The translations under genes and the position numbers were made by a program. A stretch of 6,006 bases of DNA. Origin: GCA-020356105 sp964347475. Its GTDB lineage: Bacteria > Pseudomonadota > Alphaproteobacteria > UBA8366 > JADFVY01. The notes below the pieces were generated by a model, which saw nothing but the letters and a program-made list of their open reading frames with translations, did no database searches and had not been told where the DNA came from. Positions 1 through 5,959 of the stretch are shown here, in pieces. Position 1 is the stretch's first letter. Every line of letters begins with the position of its first letter. The stretch covers positions 1-6,006 of the forward strand of contig CAYFYY010000156.1 of NCBI GenBank assembly GCA_964347475.1, read 5' to 3'.

Positions 1-192
1 TGGAGTTTCCGGCTTCGTCGAACCCTTTGCCGCGACGTTCGCACGCCGACGAGTCCGCAGAAATTCAGACACTTGCGACCTCCCGGTCGATGGGATACTC
101 TTTTTGCAAGTGTGACAATAACGTGCGCCATGGGGAGCTTGCGCGGCGGAAACGCAGGCCGGCGGGAAGCGCATCGTACAGGGAGCGCACAT
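1..192. other. Left-edge region with no recognisable gene
   Basis: All frames were read on both strands and no family was recognised. One plus-strand frame is open from position 2 to a TGA at 113-115 and could be the last 37 codons of an upstream gene, but its third-position GC is only about half by eye, unlike the genes that follow. The region is best read as the leader in front of kpsC. It contains an inverted repeat (69-113) and a Shine-Dalgarno-like site (180-185), described separately. Confidence 0.4.
69..113. promoter_or_regulatory. Inverted repeat upstream of kpsC, possible operator
   Basis: ACACTTGC at 69-76 is the exact reverse complement of GCAAGTGT at 106-113, an 8-bp perfect inverted repeat with a 29-bp spacer. 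The spacer holds weak promoter-like hexamers: TTGCGA at 73-78 overlaps the left arm, and GATACT lies at 94-99, with 15 bp between them. A regulator binding both arms would sit across such a promoter. The spacing is short and the hexamers are poor, so the promoter reading is speculative; only the repeat itself is directly seen. Confidence 0.25.
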
Positions 193-195
193 ATG
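180..195 (+). promoter_or_regulatory. Shine-Dalgarno AGGGAG before ATG 193
   Basis: AGGGAG at 180-185 lies 7 nt before an ATG at 193-195. This is the best initiation signal in the kpsC leader. The ATG is in the same frame as the KpsC-like N-terminal residues at 358-402, so it could be the real kpsC start. It would, however, add about 55 residues before the usual KpsC N-terminus, and those residues have weak coding character. The signal may be coincidental. Confidence 0.3.
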
Positions 196-283
196 GGTGG
201 CCATTATGGGGGAGGCCGCCCCATCGGGGATCGCGTGGACCCAGGGTGGCGGCTTACGAACTTCGGCGGGGTTGCAGATGTAG

Positions 284-1060
284 ATGTCCGCGCGGCGCCG
301 GTGTCGGGCGAAGTTGAGGGCCTTTCTGTTTTCCCTCGTTTCCGACCGGTCGCGACCGTCGCGGTGTTCTCGCAGCGGCTGGCGCGGATTCCCCATCTCC
401 AGACGCATCATCGGCTTCACACCGCTGCCGCAGCACCTGGACGGTGTCGCCGGCTGGGGCCACAAGCCGACCGCCGGCCGCGCGCGCGCCTTCGCACGCC
501 GGCACCGCCTGCCGTACTTCGCCATAGAGGACGGATTTCTGCGCTCGCTCGATCTTGGCGTGTCCGGCGCCGCGCCGCTGTCGCTCGTGGTCGATGACAT
601 GGGCATCTATTACGATAGCTCACACCCGTCGCGCCTCGAGTGGATCCTCAACGGCGACCAGTCATTCCTGGAGTCGGAGCTCGCGGTGGCGAAGGACATC
701 ATGGCGGCGTTGCGGGAGCGACGCCTCAGCAAATACAACGCGGCGCCGGAGCCCGATGCCAGCGTGCTGCCGCGCACCACGCGCAGGCGCGTGCTCGTCG
801 TCGACCAGACGCAGGACGATATGTCGGTCCTTTTGAGCGAGGGCGGCGCCGCGGCGTTCCGGTGCATGCTCGAGACCGCCCTCGACGAGAATCCCGGAGC
901 CGAGGTACTGGTCAAGCTTCACCCCGATACGCTGGCCGGTGCCAAGCGCGGTTACCTGGCCGAGATGAGAATGCCTGACCGGGCGCGCGTGCTCGCGGCC
1001 GACGTCAATCCGATCGCTCTGCTCGACCGCTGCGAAGCGGTATATACGGTGTCCAGCCAG
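284..1060 (+). CDS. kpsC: KpsC, N-terminal Kdo-transferase module (broken, runs into gap)
   Basis: First half of KpsC (LipA/RkpJ family), the cytoplasmic dual-module enzyme that extends the poly-beta-Kdo linker on capsule glycolipids. The frame opened by ATG 284 carries family motifs: EDGFLRSLDLG (527-559), an IYYD segment, SKYN, VVDQTQDDMS (797-826) and KLHPD (914-928). It ends at SSQ, where the sequence gap begins. The first KpsC-like residues (VAVFS...RIPHL, 358-399) lie in a different frame, the one shared with ATG 193 and GTG 301. The module therefore changes frame at about 400-406, and the linker there is about seven residues shorter than I recall for the family. A sequencing error, a real frameshift or a decayed gene would all give this picture. 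The true start is undecided: ATG 193 has the best ribosome site, while ATG 284 opens the main frame but has a poor one. It is the same gene as 1144-2406. Confidence 0.8.
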
Positions 1061-1142
1061 NNNNNNNNNNNNNNNNNNNNNNNNNNNNNNNNNNNNNNNN
1101 NNNNNNNNNNNNNNNNNNNNNNNNNNNNNNNNNNNNNNNNNN
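1061..1142. other. Run of 82 undetermined bases inside kpsC
   Basis: Bases 1061-1142 are all N. The upstream frame ends cleanly on the Gln codon CAG at 1058-1060. Downstream the KpsC frame resumes with GCC at 1144, so the lone T at 1143 is the third base of the preceding codon. For one continuous gene the missing stretch must leave remainder 2 when divided by 3, and 82 leaves 1. In the sister module, 20 residues lie between the equivalent positions (after TSL, up to AGWG at 2140-2151). That predicts 59 missing bases plus the T. The N run is thus probably an estimated scaffold gap. It should encode the GFEALL...GKPV...Y segment. Confidence 0.9.
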
Positions 1143-1143
1143 T

Positions 1144-2406
1144 GCCGGCTGGGGCGCGACGCGGGACCGCATCGCTTGCCCGCGGCGCCGGGCACGGAGG
1201 TCGCCCCTGGAAATCTTCACCGCCGCCTATCTGCACTATGCCCGTTACGTCGATCCTGTGACCGGTAAGGCCTGCGACGTGCGTCGCATCGTCGATCTTC
1301 TGGGCGAAGCGCGACGCGTCAACGAGGTCAACCGGGGCACCACGATCTGTCTCGGCATGCAGGGCTGGAAACGCCGGCACGTGCGCCCGTTCCTGGCCAG
1401 CACCGGAGGGCGCACGATCTTTGCGCGCAGCGGCGACCAGGCGTTGCGCAAGGGTGCGAAGCCGGGCGACCGGGTCCTGGTCTGGGGCGGGCACGAGCCG
1501 CCCGGCCTGCTGCCCCTGGTCTCGCAGCTCGGTGCGCCGCTCGGCCGCATCGAGGACGGGTTTCTGCGGTCGGTCGGGCTCGGCTCGGACTTCGAGAGGC
1601 CGATGTCGCTGACCATCGACTGGCAGGGCGCCCATTACGACCCGACTGCGCCGAGCGACCTGGAGGTCCTGCTGTCCACCAGCGACTTCAAGCCCGAACT
1701 GCTGGCGCGGGCCGCAGCCTTGCGGCGACGGATCGTGGCGGCACGTTTGAGCAAGTACAATCTCGGCGGCCCGGCCATTCGGCGCCCGCGTGCCGCCGCC
1801 GGCAGGCGCGTGGTGCTGGTTCCCGGCCAGGTGGAGGATGACGTGTCAGTCCGGCTCGGCCGCGCGGACATCTGCCGGAATCTCGACCTCCTCGAAACGG
1901 TGCGGGCGGACATGCCGGATGCCTTCATCGTCTACAAGCCGCATCCGGACGTCGTGGCCCGCAATCGCAATGGCGGCGATGAGCGAAAGATCGCGGCCCT
2001 GTGTGACGCAATCTGGCGCGACGCCGATATCCACCAGTGTATCGAAGCGGCCGACGAACTGCACACGCTGACGTCGTTGACCGGCTTCGAGGCGCTGCTG
2101 CGCGGCAAGCCCGTCGCCACGTATGGCGGCCCATTCTATGCCGGCTGGGGCCTGACACGGGATCGCATGTCGTTCCCGCGGCGCCGGCGCGTTCTGTCGC
2201 TGGACGCGCTGGTGGCGGGGACCCTGATCCTCTACCCCCGGTATTACGACTGGGTGTCGCGTGCGGCATGCGACGCCGAGGCCGTCGTCGACCGACTGAC
2301 ATCGGCTTCGCCCGCCGCCGCTGGCGTCGATGCGAGGCAGCTTTCCCGGCCCCGCCGCCTGCTGTTGCGGCTCGCCCGCATGGTCGGAGGATGGGTGCAT
2401 GTCTGA
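1144..2406 (+). CDS. kpsC: KpsC, end of module 1 and whole C-terminal Kdo-transferase module
   Basis: Remainder of KpsC. It opens with AGWGATRDR, which closes module 1 and matches AGWGLTRDR of module 2 (2140-2166), so it continues the gene before the gap. Module 2 starts near 1348 and repeats the fold: VLVWGGHE, EDGFLRS (1552-1572), SKYN, LVPGQVEDD (1816-1842), YKPHPD (1933-1950), TSLTGFEALL (2071-2100) and YPRYYD near the end. In studied KpsC proteins the two modules add Kdo in alternating beta-2,4 and beta-2,7 linkages, using CMP-Kdo in the cytoplasm; I infer the same here. The basic C-terminal tail (RRLLLRLARMVGGWV) may help membrane contact. The TGA stop at 2404-2406 overlaps the kpsS start by 8 nt. 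An internal GTG at 1258 is not a convincing start, because homology begins upstream of it. Module 2 itself looks intact. Confidence 0.93.
   Translation, partial: AGWGATRDRIACPRRRARRSPLEIFTAAYLHYARYVDPVTGKACDVRRIVDLLGEARRVNEVNRGTTICLGMQGWKRRHVRPFLASTGGRTIFARSGDQALRKGAKPGDRVLVWGGHEPPGLLPLVSQLGAPLGRIEDGFLRSVGLGSDFERPMSLTIDWQGAHYDPTAPSDLEVLLSTSDFKPELLARAAALRRRIVAARLSKYNLGGPAIRRPRAAAGRRVVLVPGQVEDDVSVRLGRADICRNLDLLETVRADMPDAFIVYKPHPDVVARNRNGGDERKIAALCDAIWRDADIHQCIEAADELHTLTSLTGFEALLRGKPVATYGGPFYAGWGLTRDRMSFPRRRRVLSLDALVAGTLILYPRYYDWVSRAACDAEAVVDRLTSASPAAAGVDARQLSRPRRLLLRLARMVGGWVHV
2385..2401 (+). promoter_or_regulatory. Ribosome binding site that sets the kpsS start
   Basis: CGGAGG at 2385-2390 lies 8 nt before ATG 2399-2401, inside the last codons of kpsC. 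The same frame is open further upstream, to an ATG at 2330, but that ATG lacks a comparable site, and the family homology begins just after ATG 2399. This supports 2399 as the start and suggests translational coupling to kpsC. Confidence 0.75.
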
Positions 2407-3769
2407 GGCCCGGCTGCCGTTCCGACGCCTGCTGATGCTGCAGGGCCCGGTGGGGCCGTTCTTCTGGTTGCTGGCGCGTCAACTGCGCCGGCAGGGCGTC
2501 AACGTCTGGAAAGTCAATCTGAACGCCGGCGACGCGCTGTATTTCCCGGGCCTGGGCGCGCACGCCTATCGCGGCCGGCGCGAAGGCTGGCCGGACTACC
2601 TGCGCGGCCTGCTGCAGGAGCTCGAGATCGACGCCGTCGCGCTGTTCGGGGATTCCCGCGCCTATCACAGCGCGGCCATCACGGTGGCGCGGGCGGCCGG
2701 CATTCCGACCTTCGTGTTCGAAGAGGGCTATATCCGGCCCGACTACATCACCGTCGAGCTGAACGGCGTCAATGGCAATTCCGGGCTGATCGTGCCGCGC
2801 GGCAAATCAAGGCAGGCCAAGGTCGGGTCCCTGCTGGGACCGGTCCGCGATCCCGCGGAGGCCGTTCGCGTCGGCAACACGTTTCCGGCGCTTGTCCTGC
2901 ACTGCATGGTCTATTGGTCCGTCATGGACCTCGGGCGCCCGTTCTATCCGCAATATCGCCACCACAAGCCGCGCAGCCTGGCCGAGATAAAGCCGTGGCT
3001 GCGATCCTCATACCGGAAACTGCGGTCCGCGGGCCGTGACAGAACGGCGGTGGCGCGGCTGCTGCGCGATCGCACGCCCTATTTTGTGGTGCCCCTGCAG
3101 GTCCACAGGGACAGCCAGATCATGCGCGACTGCGGCTTTCTGTCGGTCGGTCACTTCGCGGTCACGGTGATGGAGTCCTTTGCCGGGAAGGCGCCCCGGG
3201 ACCATGTGTTGGTGTTCAAGCAGCATCCGATGGACCGCGGCTTCACCGACTACACCGCGCTTCTCGCCCATCGCGCGCAACAGCTCGGCTGCGCCGGGCG
3301 CGTGATCTACATTCGCGATGCCAATCTGCCGGAGCTTCTTCAGAATGCGCAGGGAACGATCACCGCGAACAGCACGGTCGGTCTGTCGTCCCTGTATCAC
3401 GGCACTCCGGTGAAGGCCTTGGGCCGCGCCATTTACGATCAGCCCGGCCTGACCGCCCAGTGCTCGCTGGCGCGCTTCTGGACCGAGCCGCCGCCGGTTG
3501 ACCGGGCGCGTGTCCAGGCGTTCCAGAGCGAACTGGTCGCAACATGCCAGGCGAACGGCAGTTTCTATATGCGCTGGACGCAGACCGGCGTAATTCCCGC
3601 AGCCATCCGTCATATGGCGGCGCAATACGTCAACAAGCATCTCGCCGCCGGCGACCCGCCACGACCCGTGAAGAGGCCGACAGCGGGCAGGAAATCTGGT
3701 ATGGTGTCGGGCATGGCCCCGCGCCGCCGCAATCCGGCAAAGGCGCCCGGGGCGCAGGAAGCGAAATGA
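2399..3769 (+). CDS. kpsS: KpsS, capsule linker-initiating beta-Kdo transferase
   Basis: KpsS (LipB/RkpI-related family, 456 aa) adds the first beta-Kdo to phosphatidylglycerol lipid at the inner face of the cytoplasmic membrane, giving KpsC its acceptor. Visible family features are the N-terminal LQGPVGPFF (residues 14-22), NLNAGDALYFPG (40-51), FGDSRAYH (83-90), EEGYIRPDYITVE (108-120), VPLQVHRDSQI (231-241), KQHPMDRG (274-281) and NSTVGLSSLYHGTPV (324-338). The HP and NSTVG motifs correspond to the nucleotide-sugar side of the fold shared with KpsC. There is no signal peptide. Homology appears to end near residue 415. The last ~40 residues form a Pro/Arg/Lys-rich, probably disordered tail, making the protein longer than the roughly 390 aa I recall for E. 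coli KpsS. It overlaps kpsC by 8 nt upstream and the lipoprotein gene by 4 nt (ATGA) downstream, so the three genes form one operon. Confidence 0.94.
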   Translation: MSEARLPFRRLLMLQGPVGPFFWLLARQLRRQGVNVWKVNLNAGDALYFPGLGAHAYRGRREGWPDYLRGLLQELEIDAVALFGDSRAYHSAAITVARAAGIPTFVFEEGYIRPDYITVELNGVNGNSGLIVPRGKSRQAKVGSLLGPVRDPAEAVRVGNTFPALVLHCMVYWSVMDLGRPFYPQYRHHKPRSLAEIKPWLRSSYRKLRSAGRDRTAVARLLRDRTPYFVVPLQVHRDSQIMRDCGFLSVGHFAVTVMESFAGKAPRDHVLVFKQHPMDRGFTDYTALLAHRAQQLGCAGRVIYIRDANLPELLQNAQGTITANSTVGLSSLYHGTPVKALGRAIYDQPGLTAQCSLARFWTEPPPVDRARVQAFQSELVATCQANGSFYMRWTQTGVIPAAIRHMAAQYVNKHLAAGDPPRPVKRPTAGRKSGMVSGMAPRRRNPAKAPGAQEAK

Positions 3770-4203
3770 CGGATATGGCCCGATCACTGCTCACGGCAGG
3801 ATTTGCGAAGGCCTCCATATGCCTGGTGATATCGGGGTTGCTGGCCGGCTGTGCCGGCATGGCCGCGCCATCGGCGGATGCCCCGCCGACGATGCCGCAC
3901 GAGGAGCCGCCACGCGTCGACGTCGTCCTGCCGCCCGCGCTCGTGTCGTCCTTTCCGAACGGGCACGCCCCCAGCGTCGCCCGTTTCGTGTCGCGGACGC
4001 TCGAGACGGCGCCGGACGGTGAGAGCCGCCGGTGGCCGACGACCGACCCGTCGGTCACCCTGGTGATCCGTGCGGACAGCACCGAGATCGTCGGCGACGC
4101 CATCTGCCGCCGCGCGACGATTATCGTCGAAGGTGCCGCGGCCGAGCCCCGGCGCTTTCCGTACCGGGCCTGCCGCCGGTCGACCGGGATGTGGACGCCC
4201 TGA
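3766..4203 (+). CDS. Lipoprotein with 17-kDa surface-antigen-like C-terminus
   Basis: Predicted 145-aa lipoprotein of unknown function. The N-terminus has a hydrophobic signal (AKASICLVISG) ending in a lipobox LLAGC, with Cys29 as the lipid-modified residue. A Pro/Ala-rich linker follows to about residue 57. The C-terminal part (about 70-145) has the pattern SRTLETAPDGESRRW ... SVTLVI ... AICRRATIIVEG ... YRACRRSTGMW. This resembles the C-terminal domain of rickettsial 17-kDa-antigen-like proteins (CR...V.GG...ACR..DG.W), with Cys114 and Cys136 possibly forming a disulfide. The call is by pattern memory, not a search. ATG 3766 overlaps the kpsS stop as ATGA, and AGGA at 3756-3759 is a suitable ribosome site; ATG 3775 is a possible alternative. 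The placement suggests a role in the envelope during capsule assembly or export, but this is inference. The Gly-zipper often present in this superfamily is absent. Confidence 0.8.
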   Translation: MTDMARSLLTAGFAKASICLVISGLLAGCAGMAAPSADAPPTMPHEEPPRVDVVLPPALVSSFPNGHAPSVARFVSRTLETAPDGESRRWPTTDPSVTLVIRADSTEIVGDAICRRATIIVEGAAAEPRRFPYRACRRSTGMWTP

Positions 4204-4271
4204 CCACTGGAGGTGCTTCGCCTTACGTCCGATAGCGGGCGCCAGATCGCACCCCGCGACACTGCCGCGCG

Positions 4272-5282
4272 TCAGAATTTCCACGACGCGGTGATGGCCC
4301 CGAACTGGTCCCACTCGCGCTGCTCGTTGAATTCCGGGCTCATGACGACATGCGTGTAGGTGATCCGCGCCCCGCCGAACAACACCGCGACGCCGACCTG
4401 CGTGTCCAGCACGAAGGGCCTGCGGTCGACGCTGTGGCTGTCCTTCCAGGTGTTGCCGTCGAGAAAGATATTCTGCGCGACGTAGCGGATCTCCGGCCCG
4501 AAGAACACGTACCAGTCGAGCGGCGTCGCGCGCTGATAGCCGTCCGACCCCGGCAGTCCGGGACGGATTCGCGGCGGGCCGAAATCGGCCGCAAGGTTGC
4601 GCCCGAAGCGCAGGGTCGCGCCGATGCCCACTTCGGTCATGATATTGCCCAGCGAGATCCCGATATGCGGCACGATATCGCCGTCGAGCGATTCCGGCGT
4701 GCTGGCGCTGCGCCACTTGCGCTCGAAGATGAAGTGCACGCCGGGCTCGTCGGACAGCTGGTTGTCCCAGCCCTTGGCGGCGCCGCGTCCGACCACGTCG
4801 TGATGCGCCTCCTGGAGCTGCTTGCCGAGCGCACTCGGCCCGACGATGCCGAGCTCGACCGCGAACACGTCCTGGCGGCCGGCGCCCCCACCCCGGAGGT
4901 ATTCGTTGTAGATCGAAAAGCCGAAATAGGCCCAGGCCGCGTAGGGCCGGTCGTCCGGGATCAGCGCCGTCTCGCCGGTGTCGTCCGGCGTGAACATCGA
5001 ATGGCCGATCGAGAACGCCCAGCGCTGAATCGGATCGGCCTCGGGCGACACGCCGGTAATCGCATCAACCCAGCGCGGCAAATCGGTCGGCGGCGACAGG
5101 CGCAGCAGGCGCAGGCCGCTCGTATAGTGCCGGTCGGTGTTGGTCAGCCAGGCGAAATAGTCGTTCTCGACCTGGAACAGCCAGACCGGCCCCTCCTCAT
5201 CCGCACGCGCCGGCGCGCCGGCGGTCAAGACCACAACTCCAAGTCCGCAAAGGATGCCGCGAAAGAAGAATGTCCGAACCAT
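4272..5282 (-). CDS. lpxR: LpxR-family outer-membrane lipid A deacylase (DUF2219)
   Basis: 336-aa predicted outer-membrane beta-barrel. A signal peptide (FFFRGILCGLGVVVLTAG) ends with an APARA/DEE cleavage site after Ala27, and the protein finishes in ASWKF with the terminal aromatic typical of barrels. Family motifs are VENDYFA (38-44), TDRHYTSGLRL (49-59), SIGHSMFTPDD (91-101), PDDRPYAAWAYFGF (109-122), AVELGIVGPSALG (141-153) and HDVVG...GWDNQ (161-175). LpxR of Salmonella removes the 3'-acyloxyacyl group of lipid A and needs calcium. Its Asn9, Asp10, Thr34 and His122 match Asn40, Asp41, Thr54 and His161 here by eye. Its Lys67 and Glu128 seem not to be conserved, so activity and specificity are less certain. 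The gene is convergent with the capsule operon (68-nt gap, no clear T-tailed terminator) and has its own upstream spacer. The ribosome site is weak (GAGAA about 7 nt before ATG). Confidence 0.87.
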   Translation of the reverse strand: MVRTFFFRGILCGLGVVVLTAGAPARADEEGPVWLFQVENDYFAWLTNTDRHYTSGLRLLRLSPPTDLPRWVDAITGVSPEADPIQRWAFSIGHSMFTPDDTGETALIPDDRPYAAWAYFGFSIYNEYLRGGGAGRQDVFAVELGIVGPSALGKQLQEAHHDVVGRGAAKGWDNQLSDEPGVHFIFERKWRSASTPESLDGDIVPHIGISLGNIMTEVGIGATLRFGRNLAADFGPPRIRPGLPGSDGYQRATPLDWYVFFGPEIRYVAQNIFLDGNTWKDSHSVDRRPFVLDTQVGVAVLFGGARITYTHVVMSPEFNEQREWDQFGAITASWKF

Positions 5283-5595
5283 TTTTTCGTTCTCGAAATC
5301 ATCAGTTCAAATCTGCCGCGCCACCCGCACCGGCCGCCGTATCGGACAGGCGGCGTGACGTCATGACCGTCCGTGCCGCCGGCCGGCAGCAGCGGCGCCG
5401 TGCGCCCGATGCCCGTCTGTCCCGAAAAATTGGCGGTTTGCTTCGCCGTCCGGCCTGCCGCCGCTGCAGCGCACGGGCGGATGACCGCCTTTCCCGCACT
5501 ATCCGCCGTATTGGTAAATTTTCCGTTGCCGAAGCGCGCCGGTCGCGCGACCGTGGCCGACACGACCGCGGGTTGACGACGCGCCATGCGCCCCC

Positions 5596-5629
5596 GCCCC
5601 TTCGGGCCGAAAGGGCGATCGGCCGGGGC
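5596..5629. repeat. Long imperfect hairpin in the intergenic region
   Basis: GCCCC (5596-5600) pairs with GGGGC (5625-5629), and GGCCGA (5605-5610) pairs with TCGGCC (5619-5624) around an 8-nt loop. Together they give 11 bp with a 4-nt TTCG bulge on one side. A second hairpin, CGCGGG/CCCGCG with a 1-nt loop, follows at 5634-5646. Neither is followed by a T run on either strand, so they are not ordinary intrinsic terminators. In DNA this GC-rich such structures can arise by chance. Confidence 0.35.
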
Positions 5630-5840
5630 CGAGCGCGGGACCCGCGGACCGCCTGTCGCCGCACCGGGCAGACCGTCGGGCCCGGCGGCCGCGCAACGGG
5701 GCGGAAAACCGCTCGAGCTGCAATTTCTTCAAGTGAATCAGGTTGTTATCGCTTTTCCGGTCGTAAATACTTAAGGATTACACAGCCTATGGTGTATCGG
5801 GCCGGCTCGACCCCGATATTTTGTGAAATGGTACCTAAAA

Positions 5841-5878
5841 GGCGGACTCCGAATTCAATCGCAAATCCGCCCTGCGGA
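5841..5878. repeat. Two mutually exclusive small hairpins
   Basis: GGCGGA (5841-5846) can pair with TCCGCC (5866-5871) across a 19-nt loop. The same TCCGC (5866-5870) can instead pair with GCGGA (5874-5878) across a 3-nt loop. Only one can form at a time, which resembles a small switch. The stems are short and no transcript covering them is known from the sequence. Confidence 0.25.
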
Positions 5879-5886
5879 AAAACATC

Positions 5887-5915
5887 TTGACTCGAAATCG
5901 GCTCTGACATTAAGG
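5887..5915 (+). promoter_or_regulatory. Possible rightward sigma-70-type promoter
   Basis: TTGACT at 5887-5892 matches the -35 consensus in five of six bases. At 17 bp spacing the -10 position reads TTAAGG (5910-5915), a poor match; ATTAAG, shifted by one base, is no better. Transcription would begin near 5920, inside the adjacent CtrA-type box and about 40 nt before ATG 5960. A weak -10 next to a CtrA site is compatible with regulator dependence, but the call is tentative. Confidence 0.35.
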
Positions 5916-5930
5916 TTAACAAATTCTTAA
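5916..5930 (-). promoter_or_regulatory. CtrA-type binding box (TTAA-N7-TTAA)
   Basis: TTAA at 5916-5919 and TTAA at 5927-5930 are separated by exactly 7 bases. On the minus strand the box reads TTAA-GAATTTG-TTAAC, the full consensus of the alphaproteobacterial cell-cycle and motility regulator CtrA. Extra TTAA elements lie at 5910-5913, 5940-5943 and 5955-5958. The box is in an AT-rich spacer in an otherwise GC-rich sequence, where chance matches are less rare. It supports, but does not prove, both an alphaproteobacterial origin and CtrA control of the gene to the right. Confidence 0.5.
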
Positions 5931-5938
5931 GAAACGTG

Positions 5939-5959
5939 GTTAATCCATTGGTTATTAAC
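5939..5959. promoter_or_regulatory. Inverted repeat GTTAAT-N9-ATTAAC before ATG 5960
   Basis: GTTAAT at 5939-5944 and ATTAAC at 5954-5959 are exact reverse complements with a 9-nt spacer. The right arm ends directly at a possible ATG (5960-5962). It may be a second regulator site, a degenerate CtrA pair, or an AT-rich leader hairpin. Confidence 0.3.

Larger units (their letters stand above)
5283..5959. other. Divergent intergenic region without a convincing gene
   Basis: This 677-nt stretch separates lpxR from whatever lies to the right. From 5283 to about 5714 it is GC-rich. Several frames are open but give Arg-, Pro- or Ala-rich translations with no recognisable motif. From about 5715 the sequence turns AT-rich, as expected of a promoter region, and carries a possible promoter and a CtrA-type box. 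Hairpin-forming segments occur at 5596-5629, 5634-5646 and 5841-5878. The lpxR promoter should be within the first part on the minus strand, but I could not identify it. A small RNA or small protein cannot be excluded. Confidence 0.5.

Noticed and set aside
1258..2406. Treating the GTG 1258 frame as a separate single-module transferase gene
   Set aside because: The same frame carries KpsC homology back to the gap (AGWGATRDR at 1144), so 1258 is an internal codon of kpsC.
284..2406. Tandem repeat from recent gene duplication in kpsC
   Set aside because: The two halves share motifs because KpsC proteins normally have two related modules. They are clearly diverged, so this is family architecture, not a recent duplication.
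4233..4257. Possible terminator between the lipoprotein gene and lpxR
   Set aside because: The best pairing is about 5 bp (GCGGG/CCCGC) around a 12-nt loop, with no T run on either strand.
5356..5363. Palindrome TGACGTCA
   Set aside because: It is a single 8-bp palindrome with no extension, partner site or matching promoter; this is expected by chance.
4350..5366. Plus-strand 338-codon open frame opposite lpxR
   Set aside because: It is the antisense shadow of lpxR. The minus strand has a signal peptide, family motifs and a barrel C-terminus, while the plus translation has none.
5225..5587. Minus-strand 120-codon open frame running into the lpxR start
   Set aside because: It overlaps the lpxR signal-peptide region in another frame, has no recognisable motif, no clear ribosome site and only moderate third-position GC. 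The overlap fits chance openness in GC-rich DNA.
5270..5890. Plus-strand 206-codon open frame across the intergenic region
   Set aside because: The translation is Arg-rich and of low complexity, crosses the sharp composition change near 5715, and starts inside lpxR antisense. It has no family features.
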